From contig JAJZVZ010000010.1 of NCBI GenBank assembly GCA_021846945.1, forward strand, positions 1-57,308: a stretch of 57,308 nucleotides of DNA, read 5' to 3'. The position numbers and the translations under genes were made by a program. Below are positions 35,843 through 44,385 of this stretch, piece by piece; within the stretch, counting starts at the first letter, position 1, and each line of letters begins with the position of its first letter. Origin of the DNA: Acidobacteriota bacterium (GTDB taxonomy: Bacteria; Acidobacteriota; Terriglobia; Terriglobales; Acidobacteriaceae). Below the pieces are notes generated by a model. The model saw nothing but the letters and a program-made list of their open reading frames with translations, ran no database searches and was not told the DNA's origin.

Positions 35843-38800
35843 TCAGAAGATATATTTCGCGGACAACTGGAAGAAGCGAGCATCGGGCATAAATGTCTGA
35901 AAGCTCCTGGAGGTAGTAATCTGACCGCCATTTGTATTGTCATTCTTCACACTGGGATTGCCGTAGGCGGGCGTATTAAGAAGATTGAATGCGTCAGCGC
36001 GAAACTCAAAATGCTGCTCATGATAAGTCGCAAAGTCTTTAAACAATGACATGTCGATACGTTCATAGCCTGGGCCGTAAATCTGATTTCGCTTTCCGCC
36101 CAGATATGTAACCACCTGAGAATAGTCTGACACTAAGGATCCCGCTCCCGACTTGGGGATTGACGATCCGGGCAAGGGGTTTGCAAAGGCGCAGGGGTTA
36201 TACCAGTTCCTCGTGTTTTTGGTGCGAGTTGGACAGGTGACACCAGGGTTTGTAGGATCAGGAGTTCCACCCGGTGCAAAGTAGTCTGTGCCTTTTACAA
36301 TTGCAAACGCACTGCCTCCGGATGCTGTGGCGATATCCGGAGTAACATTGAATGGCTGACCAGTCTCTGCGGAGAAAGTAAGGTTCGCCGCCCAATCTCC
36401 CGCTATGACATTGAGTACATTTTTGTGGTTCATATAGACGCGCCCTACTCCGAACGGTAGCTCATAAAATCCGTTAAAAGTAAATCGCTGGCGAACATCG
36501 AATTCAGAATTGCTATAGTCCTCAGAGATCGGAATTAAATTCGTGTTGCGGTAGGGACCGCCATAGCCGCCAAGGGGCTGAATCGCATCGTCCAGAGAGT
36601 GGGACCACGTGTACGTCGCAAGAAAATTCAGCCCATTCGCGTAGCGCTTCTTCAGACTCGTCTGGAAGGAGTTATAGTCAGACATACCAGCATAATGCAT
36701 AAATTGCGTTGCTCCAAAATCCGGGAACGGGCGAACAAACTGCTCGTTGTTGGCTGGATTTTGCAATGCTTCAGGGTTGTTGAAATCTACCTTTGTCTCC
36801 AAGTGGCGCGCCCCGCTCCCGACATACCCTAAGGACGCGACCATGTTACTTGATAAGCTGCGCTCTACCGTTACGTTGTAGTCCATTGCATAGGGAGTCG
36901 TTGCCAAGGCATCAGAGCCTTGCATGGTTGGAAAGCGGACGAAATTCTGCAGGCCTGCTGCTAATGCTGAAGAGAAGCCGTTTTCCAGGGTTATTCCAGT
37001 GGATGGGCAGTTATTTGCGCTACAATTTGGAGCACTGAAGTTGTCTGTAAAACTAAAGGGATAGTTATTTCCCAAATTGTCAGCGCCTCCTATGTCCACT
37101 AAGCCACCGTAAAAGACGCCGAAGCCGCCGTGTATCACGGTCTTAGGATCTACCGAATAGGCAAAGCCAATTCGGGGGGCGAAATTCGCCTTTTGGGCGT
37201 CAATCAAATATGGGTTGCCAGAATACTGCAGAGTGATGTTATCTTTCGCCAAGAGTGCGATAAAGTTCGGAGACAGGGCTACGTTCTTACTTTCTGCCGG
37301 TATCTGGTATACCGCAGATCCGGTGGCAACGCCCAAGGGTCCAGTAACATGGTACGTGGCTTGCCGGCCAGCATTCTCTTTGTATGTCTGAGTAAAGTCA
37401 TAACGGAGGCCGAGGTTCAAGGTCAACGTCCTGCTCACCCTCCAATCGTCCTGGAAATATCCAGCGTCATACCAGCGGGCATCGTTGACCTCTGATTCGT
37501 TTGACACTGATGCGGCGTGGACTTGATCTGCCAGGAAATCTGCCGCTCCAAATCCTGTAAAGCTCTTTCCTAGATTACTCGTGTACAGACCGCTAAATTG
37601 GTATTGACCTCGCGAGAAGGCTGGCTGCAAGATGGCAAAGCGAATACTTTGGAAGTTGAGTCCAAACTTTAGCGAGTGATTCCCGACAATCTTTGTGATG
37701 TTATCCAGAATCTGGTAGATGTTCTGGTGTTCAATTGACGGATCATAGGAATCTGAGCCAAGCTGATTAATTCCGCTGATCTGGGCCTGTGGCAAACCGC
37801 CATTAAAGGGGAACCCATTCCCGAAAGGAATACCGCCGAGACCAAGTGTTCCGGCGAGATTAGTGGCGTAATTTACTTGAAGGAATGAGTAAGCGCCCCA
37901 GTCGTATCCGATTCGAAATTCATTGGTAAGCGTAGGTGTGAAAATATGAGATTCGCTGAACATGAAGCTTTCACTTAGGCTGTCATCATAACCGGTCGCA
38001 TAATTATTTGCTCCGTCAAGAACAGGTCCGAGCGGCGGCGTTATATAAGCGGGGATGTGTAAGTAGCTGAAGCGCGCGTAGGACTCATCTTTCGAGCTGA
38101 GATTCCAGTCCATACGGCTATCCCATTGCCAAGTATCGCTGAGCTGTTTCAGGTTCGTAGTATAGTTATTGTAAGTTTTTCCTCCGTTGGCGTTAGGCAA
38201 AGGGTATAAATTCAGAAGAGATTGCGCTACCTTATTGATCTGCTGCGGGCAGAAGGTATTGTTTTGTCCACTGCATGAGAGCAGGGCGGTACCGCCGGAG
38301 TTCGGCTGGTAGAGTTGAATTGGCTTGCTGGATCCGGTCAAAGAAGTGTTCAACAATTCAGAGAAATTCCCCTGGCGCATGAGAGGTGTTGGGACCGTAA
38401 TGGTGGTGGGCTGACCTATGACTATGCGATTAGCCTCAGCATCCCCGAAATAGAAGAGCTTGTTCTTGACGATGGGAAGTCCCAATGTCGCGCCAAACTG
38501 GTTCTCCCGATATTCTGGAATAGTCAGAGCATTAAAGTCACGCGCATCTAAAACATCGTTTCTGAAATACTCCCACAGATCGCCGTGGACCTGATTTGTA
38601 CCAGATTTGATGCTGGCATTAATGACAGCGCCGGCAGAATGACCGAACTCGGCGCTATAGTCGGATGTGTCGACTTTGAACTCAGCCAGCGCATCCGGTG
38701 GTGGGCGGACAACGAAACTCGCGGCGCTCTGCAGATCGGGCAGAGCAGTGTTGTCGTCCACGCCATCCAGAATAAAGTTGTTTTGCGTGGCAATTTGGCC

Positions 38801-39370
38801 GTTGGCGAAGAAGTCGCCTGTACCGCTGCCGCGCGAATTCCCTGAAGACGGAGCAACGCCGTTGGCGAGTTGCGCGACGAAGACCCAGTTTCTTCCGTTT
38901 AGCGGTATATTGTTAATGGTTTCGGTGCTCATTACCTGGCCGACGGAGCCCTGCTGGGTCTGTAAGAGTGGGGGCGCTGTCGTTACCGTGACGGTCTGAG
39001 TTACTTCGCCGGGTGTTAAGGTGAGATCGACATTCAAGCGCTGCTGCAGGTTCAATTGTATGTGTTCTTGTGTCGTCGCTTTAAATCCGGCAGCGGTTGC
39101 GTTTACCCTATAGTTACCAATTTTAATAGGTGAAAATACGTAGATTCCGCTGCCATTCGATGTGGTATGAAGCACGACGCCTGTGTTGATTTCGGTGAGT
39201 GTGACTTGAGCACCGGGAATCACTGCTCCGGAACTGTCCTGGACGACGCCTGTGATTGTGCCTTGGTCAACTTGGGCAGTTGTCTGCCGAGCGGTGAAGA
39301 AAAGTAGAAACAATCCAAAACACATCCACGGAATTACTGATGCAAAGCCTCCCAAATGTTTTCTCATCAT
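35843..39370 (-). CDS. Oar-like TonB-dependent outer-membrane receptor (2)
   Basis: An 1175-residue protein; ATG 39370 follows AGGAGG by four bases, with a second ATG right after. Signal peptide IPWMCFGLFLLFFTARQTTAQ, carboxypeptidase-regulatory-like domain at about 35-115 (ITGVVQDSSGAVIPGAQVTL, YRVNATAAGFK), plug (FFANGQIATQNNFILDGVDD), then a beta-barrel ending in Phe (FQLSAKYIF). It shares domain order with the receptor at 16520 but differs in most loops. Its GC content looks lower than its neighbours: one 60-base line I counted (37201-37260) has 26 G/C and another (36301-36360) has 32. Divergent from the second membrane regulator; upstream of the sulfatase on the same strand, which suggests a sulfated glycan target. 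Confidence 0.92.
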   Translation of the reverse strand: MMRKHLGGFASVIPWMCFGLFLLFFTARQTTAQVDQGTITGVVQDSSGAVIPGAQVTLTEINTGVVLHTTSNGSGIYVFSPIKIGNYRVNATAAGFKATTQEHIQLNLQQRLNVDLTLTPGEVTQTVTVTTAPPLLQTQQGSVGQVMSTETINNIPLNGRNWVFVAQLANGVAPSSGNSRGSGTGDFFANGQIATQNNFILDGVDDNTALPDLQSAASFVVRPPPDALAEFKVDTSDYSAEFGHSAGAVINASIKSGTNQVHGDLWEYFRNDVLDARDFNALTIPEYRENQFGATLGLPIVKNKLFYFGDAEANRIVIGQPTTITVPTPLMRQGNFSELLNTSLTGSSKPIQLYQPNSGGTALLSCSGQNNTFCPQQINKVAQSLLNLYPLPNANGGKTYNNYTTNLKQLSDTWQWDSRMDWNLSSKDESYARFSYLHIPAYITPPLGPVLDGANNYATGYDDSLSESFMFSESHIFTPTLTNEFRIGYDWGAYSFLQVNYATNLAGTLGLGGIPFGNGFPFNGGLPQAQISGINQLGSDSYDPSIEHQNIYQILDNITKIVGNHSLKFGLNFQSIRFAILQPAFSRGQYQFSGLYTSNLGKSFTGFGAADFLADQVHAASVSNESEVNDARWYDAGYFQDDWRVSRTLTLNLGLRYDFTQTYKENAGRQATYHVTGPLGVATGSAVYQIPAESKNVALSPNFIALLAKDNITLQYSGNPYLIDAQKANFAPRIGFAYSVDPKTVIHGGFGVFYGGLVDIGGADNLGNNYPFSFTDNFSAPNCSANNCPSTGITLENGFSSALAAGLQNFVRFPTMQGSDALATTPYAMDYNVTVERSLSSNMVASLGYVGSGARHLETKVDFNNPEALQNPANNEQFVRPFPDFGATQFMHYAGMSDYNSFQTSLKKRYANGLNFLATYTWSHSLDDAIQPLGGYGGPYRNTNLIPISEDYSNSEFDVRQRFTFNGFYELPFGVGRVYMNHKNVLNVIAGDWAANLTFSAETGQPFNVTPDIATASGGSAFAIVKGTDYFAPGGTPDPTNPGVTCPTRTKNTRNWYNPCAFANPLPGSSIPKSGAGSLVSDYSQVVTYLGGKRNQIYGPGYERIDMSLFKDFATYHEQHFEFRADAFNLLNTPAYGNPSVKNDNTNGGQITTSRSFQTFMPDARFFQLSAKYIF

Positions 39371-39885
39371 CTATCCTCCTGTCAGATTGAGTGCGAAGCC
39401 TCGATTGGGGAATGCTCCTCGGAGTTCGTGATTACAACGGATGCCTTCGACTTCTACGCGGGCCGCATGGACGAGTTCGTAAACGTCTCCATGATGGCCA
39501 AATCTATGATTGCCACGCACACTAAGCATGCATCAGGCGCATCGCAAGTATGAAACGGTAAGGAGCGCGTCTAATGCCTGCTTACATACGGCAAGTATCA
39601 AGATTGCAATAAGATAACGTGCATTCAGTAACCTTGAGATGGCAGGTAAAATACCTGCGCGAACGTTCCAAATGAGTTTCTGGATAGTCCTTGAGGCCCA
39701 TGCTCATCGGGTAGCTGCAATGTTGGCTAGTGCGACTAAAGCGCGCTTCGCGACTGCATCTAACATGATGCAAATGAATGATTTGCGAGTCTGCAATGGA
39801 TTGGAAAACTCACTCTGTTCCAGATTTAGTGCGGTGTGATATGCTGGCCCGGCTATATGAGAGGCTCCGTTCCGGGTGATTTAAG
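39371..39885. other. 515-bp divergent intergenic region
   Basis: Separates Oar-like receptor 2 from the membrane regulator paralog. It contains the receptor's AGGAGG site and the perfect palindrome at 39642-39658. A 41-codon plus-strand frame (39431-39553) has a transposase-like ITTDAFDFY stretch but is too weak to call. Confidence 0.4.
39642..39658. promoter_or_regulatory. 17-bp palindrome, candidate operator
   Basis: GCAGGTA-AAA-TACCTGC is a perfect palindrome with 7-bp arms. It lies about 230 bp from the regulator start and 270 bp from the receptor start. The other regulator-receptor pair also has a 17-bp palindrome between its genes, with different sequence. Confidence 0.35.
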
Positions 39886-41148
39886 ATGAATTCCTCGAAT
39901 GGCGTTCAGGGTTTGGCGATGATCCCCTCATCTGGGCTAGGGGCAATGGACTCTGGTCCTCCGCTCTGCAATGATGTAGAGGCGGTACTGGCGCAGCTTG
40001 AGCGGATCGTCGAAAGTCCTGCATTTCGGAACAGCAAGCGATATCCGCGCTTCCTAAGATTCATCGTCGAACAAGCGTTGCTCGGACATGCGGACCGCCT
40101 CAAAGAACGCCTTCTGGGCATCGAGGTTTTCGATCGTCCGCCCGATTATGATCTGGCAACTGATCCGATCGTCCGCGTCGCTGCCGGAGAAGTGCGCAAG
40201 CGGCTGGCACAGTACTACGTCGAGAACAGCCATGCGAATGAACTGCGCATCCAATTGCAGCCAGGCTCGTATGTGCCCGAATTCCACTCGCCGCCTAAGG
40301 AAATTCCATCCGAAGCGACTTTGAATCCGGCGCCGATCGCAGGCCTTCCTCCTCTGGAGAACCCGACAAGTCATTTTTCGCCCTCCAGGAACAAGGTGGG
40401 CATCACCATGATTGTGGCAGGTTTCAGTCTGGCCACGATTTTGTGTCTATACGTGGTTAGCAGGCCATCCCCTATCCAGGAGTTTTGGCGGCCATTCATG
40501 GAGTCTGCCGCCCCACCGCTCCTGTGCCTGGGTGACCAAGGACACTCCCAGCCAGACGAAGGTGGTGAAGGGCCGGGGCTGCGAACGGGAATTAACAGCT
40601 TTGACTATCTGGCGCTCGGTGACGTTGAGGCTCTACACCGGATTTCAACAATCTTCGATCGCAGAGGCAAAGCAACCTCGATCTCGAACGCGCGCTCGAC
40701 AACCTTTGCCGATCTATGTCGGCAGCCCGTAGTTCTTATTGGCGGCAGTCCGAACCAATGGACGATGCGCTATATGCAACTCTTGCGCTATCAGCTCGTC
40801 GCGAATTTCACGCCCGGCGTTAATGGCATCCTTGATCGAAATGATCCTCACCGACTCCGCTGGGCTGTCGACTTCAATGCTCCATACAGCACGATTCCAA
40901 AGGAATATGCAATTGTTGCCCGGTTTTTTAACTCCGCAACTGGCCAGCCGACCGTGATTGCCGCAGGCGTTGGCGCGAACGGAGAAATTGCTGCAGCTGA
41001 GTTCTTGACTAACTCTGCCTACTTCAAGGAATTCATCCTGCATGCTCCGCGAGGCTGGGAACATAGAAATATAGAGATCATTTTGGAAACTCAGATGATC
41101 AACGGCACAAACGGACCACCGCAAGTAGTCACAACATATCTCTGGTGA
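39886..41148 (+). CDS. Membrane-anchored putative regulator (paralog 2), divergent from Oar-like receptor
   Basis: A 420-residue paralog of the protein at 14651-15874. N-terminal domain, residues 32-133: KRYPRFLRFIVEQALLGH, LKERLLGIEVFDRPP, DPIVRVAAGEVRKRLAQYY, GSYVPEF. One membrane helix at 171-191. The C-terminal domain from residue 200 shares many fixed positions with paralog 1: FW.PF, ILIG..N.WTM, YAIVARF, GWE.RNIE, GPP.V. That conservation in a probable periplasmic domain suggests binding of a common kind of ligand or partner. It is divergently transcribed from Oar-like receptor 2. The function as a sensor-regulator is inferred from layout and topology. Confidence 0.8.
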   Translation: MNSSNGVQGLAMIPSSGLGAMDSGPPLCNDVEAVLAQLERIVESPAFRNSKRYPRFLRFIVEQALLGHADRLKERLLGIEVFDRPPDYDLATDPIVRVAAGEVRKRLAQYYVENSHANELRIQLQPGSYVPEFHSPPKEIPSEATLNPAPIAGLPPLENPTSHFSPSRNKVGITMIVAGFSLATILCLYVVSRPSPIQEFWRPFMESAAPPLLCLGDQGHSQPDEGGEGPGLRTGINSFDYLALGDVEALHRISTIFDRRGKATSISNARSTTFADLCRQPVVLIGGSPNQWTMRYMQLLRYQLVANFTPGVNGILDRNDPHRLRWAVDFNAPYSTIPKEYAIVARFFNSATGQPTVIAAGVGANGEIAAAEFLTNSAYFKEFILHAPRGWEHRNIEIILETQMINGTNGPPQVVTTYLW

Positions 41149-41185
41149 TTTGCACAGCGACGTACCGAATTACCGCGTGAAGTCT

Positions 41186-41451
41186 TCAGGCGTGTGTCTT
41201 TGCCGCCCAAGCAGCGGGCGTGAGTCCGACGACGCTCTGTAGCCATCCGGGCAAAGGTCCAAACCAGCACAGCGTCGAAGCAGCCGCGACGGGCATCAGC
41301 CATCAGTTGATCGAGTCCGGTGCGCTTGGCTTTCGCCCCGGGAGATCTTTTCGGTGTATTCTTGGACGCTTTCGAAGCCGCGCTGGGCCGCCAATTGGCG
41401 CAGAGCCGGTAATTGTGTCTCCAGGCGCTGCTCGTTGCTCACGCCCCGCAT
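41186..41451 (-). pseudogene. Broken serine recombinase fragment
   Basis: Minus-strand reading gives GVSNEQRLETQLPALRQL then GFESVQEYTEKIS, the N-terminal part of a resolvase/invertase with the catalytic Ser region in GVSNEQ. At CTCCCGGGGCG an extra C shifts the frame; in the next frame the text continues KAKRTGLDQLMADARRG and FDAVLVWTFARMA. After about 41241 the match ends and a third frame reads WLQSVVGLTPAAWAAKTHA and stops, resembling an AraC-type C-terminal helix. So this is a decayed gene made of at least one frameshift and one foreign junction. Confidence 0.65.
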
Positions 41452-41467
41452 ATGCGGGGCGCCCGTT

Positions 41468-41665
41468 TCACTGGAGCCGCCCCTTCGGCTGTTTTGGCGG
41501 GTGTTTGGCAACGTAGTTCTGGATGAACTTCAGTAGCTCGTCAGTCATGTTCTGGCCCCGGGCGGCGGTCGCCGCCTTGAAGGCGTTGTGCAGTTCGATA
41601 GGCACATTCAAGTTCATGCGCTTCACCTGCTCTCCTGCGACGGTGATGATCGGACTCACCTCCAT
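41468..41665 (-). CDS. ParG-like ribbon-helix-helix protein
   Basis: A 65-residue protein. The segment VKRMNLNVPIELHNAFKAA then TDELLKFIQNYV fits the ribbon-helix-helix fold of ParG, the DNA-binding partner in plasmid partition, with the usual short flexible N-terminus (here about 14 residues). There is no ParA/ParF ATPase gene next to it, so it is an orphan, perhaps kept as a regulator or left from an integrated element together with the recombinase scar just downstream. It lies 139 bp after the metallophosphoesterase stop on the same strand. Confidence 0.75.
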   Translation of the reverse strand: MEVSPIITVAGEQVKRMNLNVPIELHNAFKAATAARGQNMTDELLKFIQNYVAKHPPKQPKGRLQ

Positions 41666-41804
41666 TTTCTCCAGAGGTGAGTCTATCCGGTTATCAGTAC
41701 TGGACGCCAGAGGCGCCCGGCCTAAGAGATCCCGGGCTTCCTGGCCAAAGGCAGTTTCCAGGCGGTCATTGCAGATCAGAACATTCCATTGAGGTAAATA
41801 ACCC

Positions 41805-42692
41805 TCATGCCGTGCGTAGCGTGTGCAGGGTAATCTCAGGCGGACAATCGAAGCGGAACGGCACGCCCACTGTGCCCAGGCCGCGGTTCACATAAAGCTG
41901 CAAACCTCCCAACCGGAACGATCCCTCCACGTATTTCCTTCCCAGACCGGGGAGAAACATGGGCCTCACGAAGGGCAGGCGGACTTGGCCACCGTGCGTA
42001 TGGCCGCTCAACATCAGGCTCACAGCTTGTCCTGAGGGTAACTTAAGCAACGTGTCGGCATAATCCGGAGCATGGCAGAGAAGCACAATCGGTTCGTGCG
42101 GGAGATTGCGAATCGAAGCGGGGATGGCTCGGTCGGGATCCGGTCCTCCGCAGACGGGATCGTCCACTCCCGCCAGCCAGATTCGGTCCGCGCCGCGCTC
42201 TATGGGCAGACTTTGGTTGTGCAGGACAGGGATTCCGTTGGCCGTAAGCGCCTCTGTAACATTCTTCTCCCCGATCATGACGTCATGGTTGCCCAGCACG
42301 GCATAGACCTGCCTGCATTTGAGCCCGGTCAGGATGTTGGCGCACCGCCAAGCGGAATCGATCGCGAACCGTTTGGTCCCGATCTCGTGCGTGACAAAGT
42401 CGCCAGTGATGCAGACCACGTTGGGGTTCAGATGGTTGATCCTGCTGACCGCCTCGCGGAGGAAGAACGGCTCAGTGAACTCGTCCAGGTGGATATCGCT
42501 GAGCTGCGCGATCGTCATGCCGTCGAAGCTGGCGGGCAATCCACGCAGGTGGACCTGGTGCCGGGTGACGTCGAGCCAATGACGTTCTACCTCGCCCGAA
42601 TAAAGCGCCAGCCCGGCCACGCCAAAGACGCCCGTCTTCAGAAAGGAGCGCCGGGTGACGGGCGGATTGGCCGGAGAGACGACAACAGCCAT
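41805..42692 (-). CDS. Tat-exported metallophosphoesterase, YaeI/YkuE-like
   Basis: A 295-residue calcineurin-like phosphoesterase. The N-terminus TRRSFLKTGVFGVAGLAL is a twin-arginine signal. All five metal motifs are present: LSDIHL (Asp66, His68), GDFV, GNHD, CHAPD and GHTHGGQ. YkuE and YaeI relatives act at the membrane, with YaeI hydrolysing UDP-diacylglucosamine-type lipid A intermediates or related substrates. The substrate here is not known. AGGA precedes the ATG at 42692. Confidence 0.92.
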   Translation of the reverse strand: MAVVVSPANPPVTRRSFLKTGVFGVAGLALYSGEVERHWLDVTRHQVHLRGLPASFDGMTIAQLSDIHLDEFTEPFFLREAVSRINHLNPNVVCITGDFVTHEIGTKRFAIDSAWRCANILTGLKCRQVYAVLGNHDVMIGEKNVTEALTANGIPVLHNQSLPIERGADRIWLAGVDDPVCGGPDPDRAIPASIRNLPHEPIVLLCHAPDYADTLLKLPSGQAVSLMLSGHTHGGQVRLPFVRPMFLPGLGRKYVEGSFRLGGLQLYVNRGLGTVGVPFRFDCPPEITLHTLRTA

Positions 42693-42748
42693 GTTCCTAT
42701 CCTACCCACTTTCCGCGCAAGCGGGGCGGCGGGGCGGCCAGACGCCTC

Positions 42749-43285
42749 TCAATCTGGGACTTGGGCGAAGTAGTCCGCGACCTCCTGCCAGTTGTTCACA
42801 CGGGTAAAGCCAATCGCCTCAAGGTTATGTGGAGCGGTGTAGAGCAGCCCCCGGCCCTCGAAATGCAGCAGGTTTTTGGGCTGGTCGTCGATCAGGTAGT
42901 TGGCACGCAGGATGGACTTGTTGCCACAGAAGACATAGTGAGATGGCGAAATAAAGGAGAAGTGGCGCTGCAGCCAGCGGTACTTGGGGCCCAGCGAGTT
43001 GGGCACTGCCATGGCCTGGCTGGCGATGAAGATCTCAAAGCGCGTGGACAGGTTCTTGAGGACTTCCTGCGCGCCGGTCATCAGAGGCAGGTCTTCGAAA
43101 AAATCTTCCGCGTCCAGAAAGGCGCGGACCTGCTCCTGGCGGTCAGGCGGCGTCGCCTGCCATATCCCCTTGCCGGCCAGGTCATCAGGCGTCATGTCTT
43201 CGTCGAAGGTCTGGTTGTAGCGGCGGAGATGCTCGGCAAGGGTATCCGCCATGACCTCATCCATATCGACACAGATGCGCTGCAC
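42749..43285 (-). CDS. 5'(3')-deoxyribonucleotidase-like HAD phosphatase
   Basis: A 178-residue HAD-fold protein of the NT5C/YorS type. It starts at GTG 43285 with AGGAGA eight bases upstream. Catalytic motif I is DMDEVMAD (nucleophile and acid Asp), motif II IASQAM, the Lys is in FCGNKSIL, and motif IV is LIDDQPKNL. Cytosolic; it dephosphorylates (deoxy)ribonucleoside monophosphates in characterised relatives. Lies 56 bp downstream of its neighbour's start on the minus strand, possibly cotranscribed with the metallophosphoesterase. Confidence 0.88.
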   Translation of the reverse strand: MQRICVDMDEVMADTLAEHLRRYNQTFDEDMTPDDLAGKGIWQATPPDRQEQVRAFLDAEDFFEDLPLMTGAQEVLKNLSTRFEIFIASQAMAVPNSLGPKYRWLQRHFSFISPSHYVFCGNKSILRANYLIDDQPKNLLHFEGRGLLYTAPHNLEAIGFTRVNNWQEVADYFAQVPD

Positions 43286-43408
43286 GGGGTCTTCTCCTGC
43301 GGACGAAGCAACGTAGCCTTCGCCGGAATTCTACAAAAATGGTAGCAGCGCGCCGCCGGCAGAAAGAACGCCTGCGTTCGAATCCGCAATTTCTTCTTCC
43401 GGCGAAGA

Positions 43409-44314
43409 CTACAGTCCGAACGGCCAAACCCGCTGTACGGTTCCGCTCAGAATCTCCCGGCGCTCCTCTGGCGTGACGAAATTGAAGTGATCGCGATACA
43501 GTTCCACGATCTTCGCGTAAGGAAGCTGCTTAAGCGAGACGGGCCAGTTGGTATCCCACATCAGCCGCTGCGCGCCGAAGCTCGCCAGCAGACGCTTCAC
43601 CTGATCCTGCGCATCGGGATAAGGATAAGGCTGCTTTGAGAGCACCCACATATCGGAGATCTTCACAAACACCTTCGGATAGCGGGCCAGGTCGAGCAGC
43701 AAGCGCAGCAGGTCCGGCCGGTCGAGCGGGCAGTCGGCCATGTGGTCGATCACCACCGTCAACTCGGGGTTGGCCTCGATGAGCGGCACAAGGTCGGGCA
43801 TCCGCGTCACCGGCGCCAGGACGGTCATCGGCACTTTAAGTTCGTTGCACCTGCGCCACAGCGGCGGCATCAGCCGGCCGCGAATCCAGTCGCCCTCCGC
43901 GGTACCCGCCGGGCTAAGCCTTACGCCGCGGAATCCCTCGGCGGTAAGACGGCTCAACTCATCCGGCGCGGCCGGGTCCTGGGGATTGACGCGGCAAACC
44001 CCCTGAAAGATCCCGGGATAGCGGCGCAGTACGCTGAGCAAGTAGCTGTTGTCCCAGCGGTAGTGGATCACCTGAATAATCACCGTGCGGGCGACGCCGT
44101 TGGCCCGCATCAGCTCCAGGAGCATCTCCGGCGAAGCATCCTCCGCGGGCGGCTGCGCTCCCGGCGCAAAGCGAAACTGTGGATTGTGCTCGAAGACGTG
44201 CACATGCGAATCGATCATCAACGGTGCTCCGCGATCTTGCGTTTTGGAGGAGAAACGAGGCAATGCGGCCAGGCCGGCAGCGGACTGAGCGAGAAATTGG
44301 CGGCGGCTGGGCAT
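43409..44314 (-). CDS. Amidohydrolase-2 family protein, Tat-exported
   Basis: A 301-residue TIM-barrel hydrolase. ATG 44314 starts the twin-arginine leader MPSRRQFLAQSAAGLAALP; upstream in-frame starts would run into the divergent kinase gene. His37 and His39 form the HxH metal motif (IDSHVHVFEH); VVIDHMADC and VKISDMWVL follow on the barrel. The C-terminal block usually reading GSDWP is WDTNWP, so the expected catalytic Asp is Asn256. Relatives hydrolyse sugar or aromatic lactones. The Asn may mean altered or lost hydrolysis. Divergent from a PfkB kinase, 71 bp apart. Confidence 0.87.
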   Translation of the reverse strand: MPSRRQFLAQSAAGLAALPRFSSKTQDRGAPLMIDSHVHVFEHNPQFRFAPGAQPPAEDASPEMLLELMRANGVARTVIIQVIHYRWDNSYLLSVLRRYPGIFQGVCRVNPQDPAAPDELSRLTAEGFRGVRLSPAGTAEGDWIRGRLMPPLWRRCNELKVPMTVLAPVTRMPDLVPLIEANPELTVVIDHMADCPLDRPDLLRLLLDLARYPKVFVKISDMWVLSKQPYPYPDAQDQVKRLLASFGAQRLMWDTNWPVSLKQLPYAKIVELYRDHFNFVTPEERREILSGTVQRVWPFGL

Positions 44315-44385
44315 GAGGCAACGGCGACGCAGGAAGTTTACCATCGCGGAAGAGGAGCAGTTCGGCTGCGAAAGGACCGGTGCGA

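Noticed and set aside
39431-39553. Short plus-strand frame with ITTDAFDFY, similar to a DDE transposase aspartate block
   Set aside because: The similarity is only a few residues long and the following residues do not fit; chance is likely.
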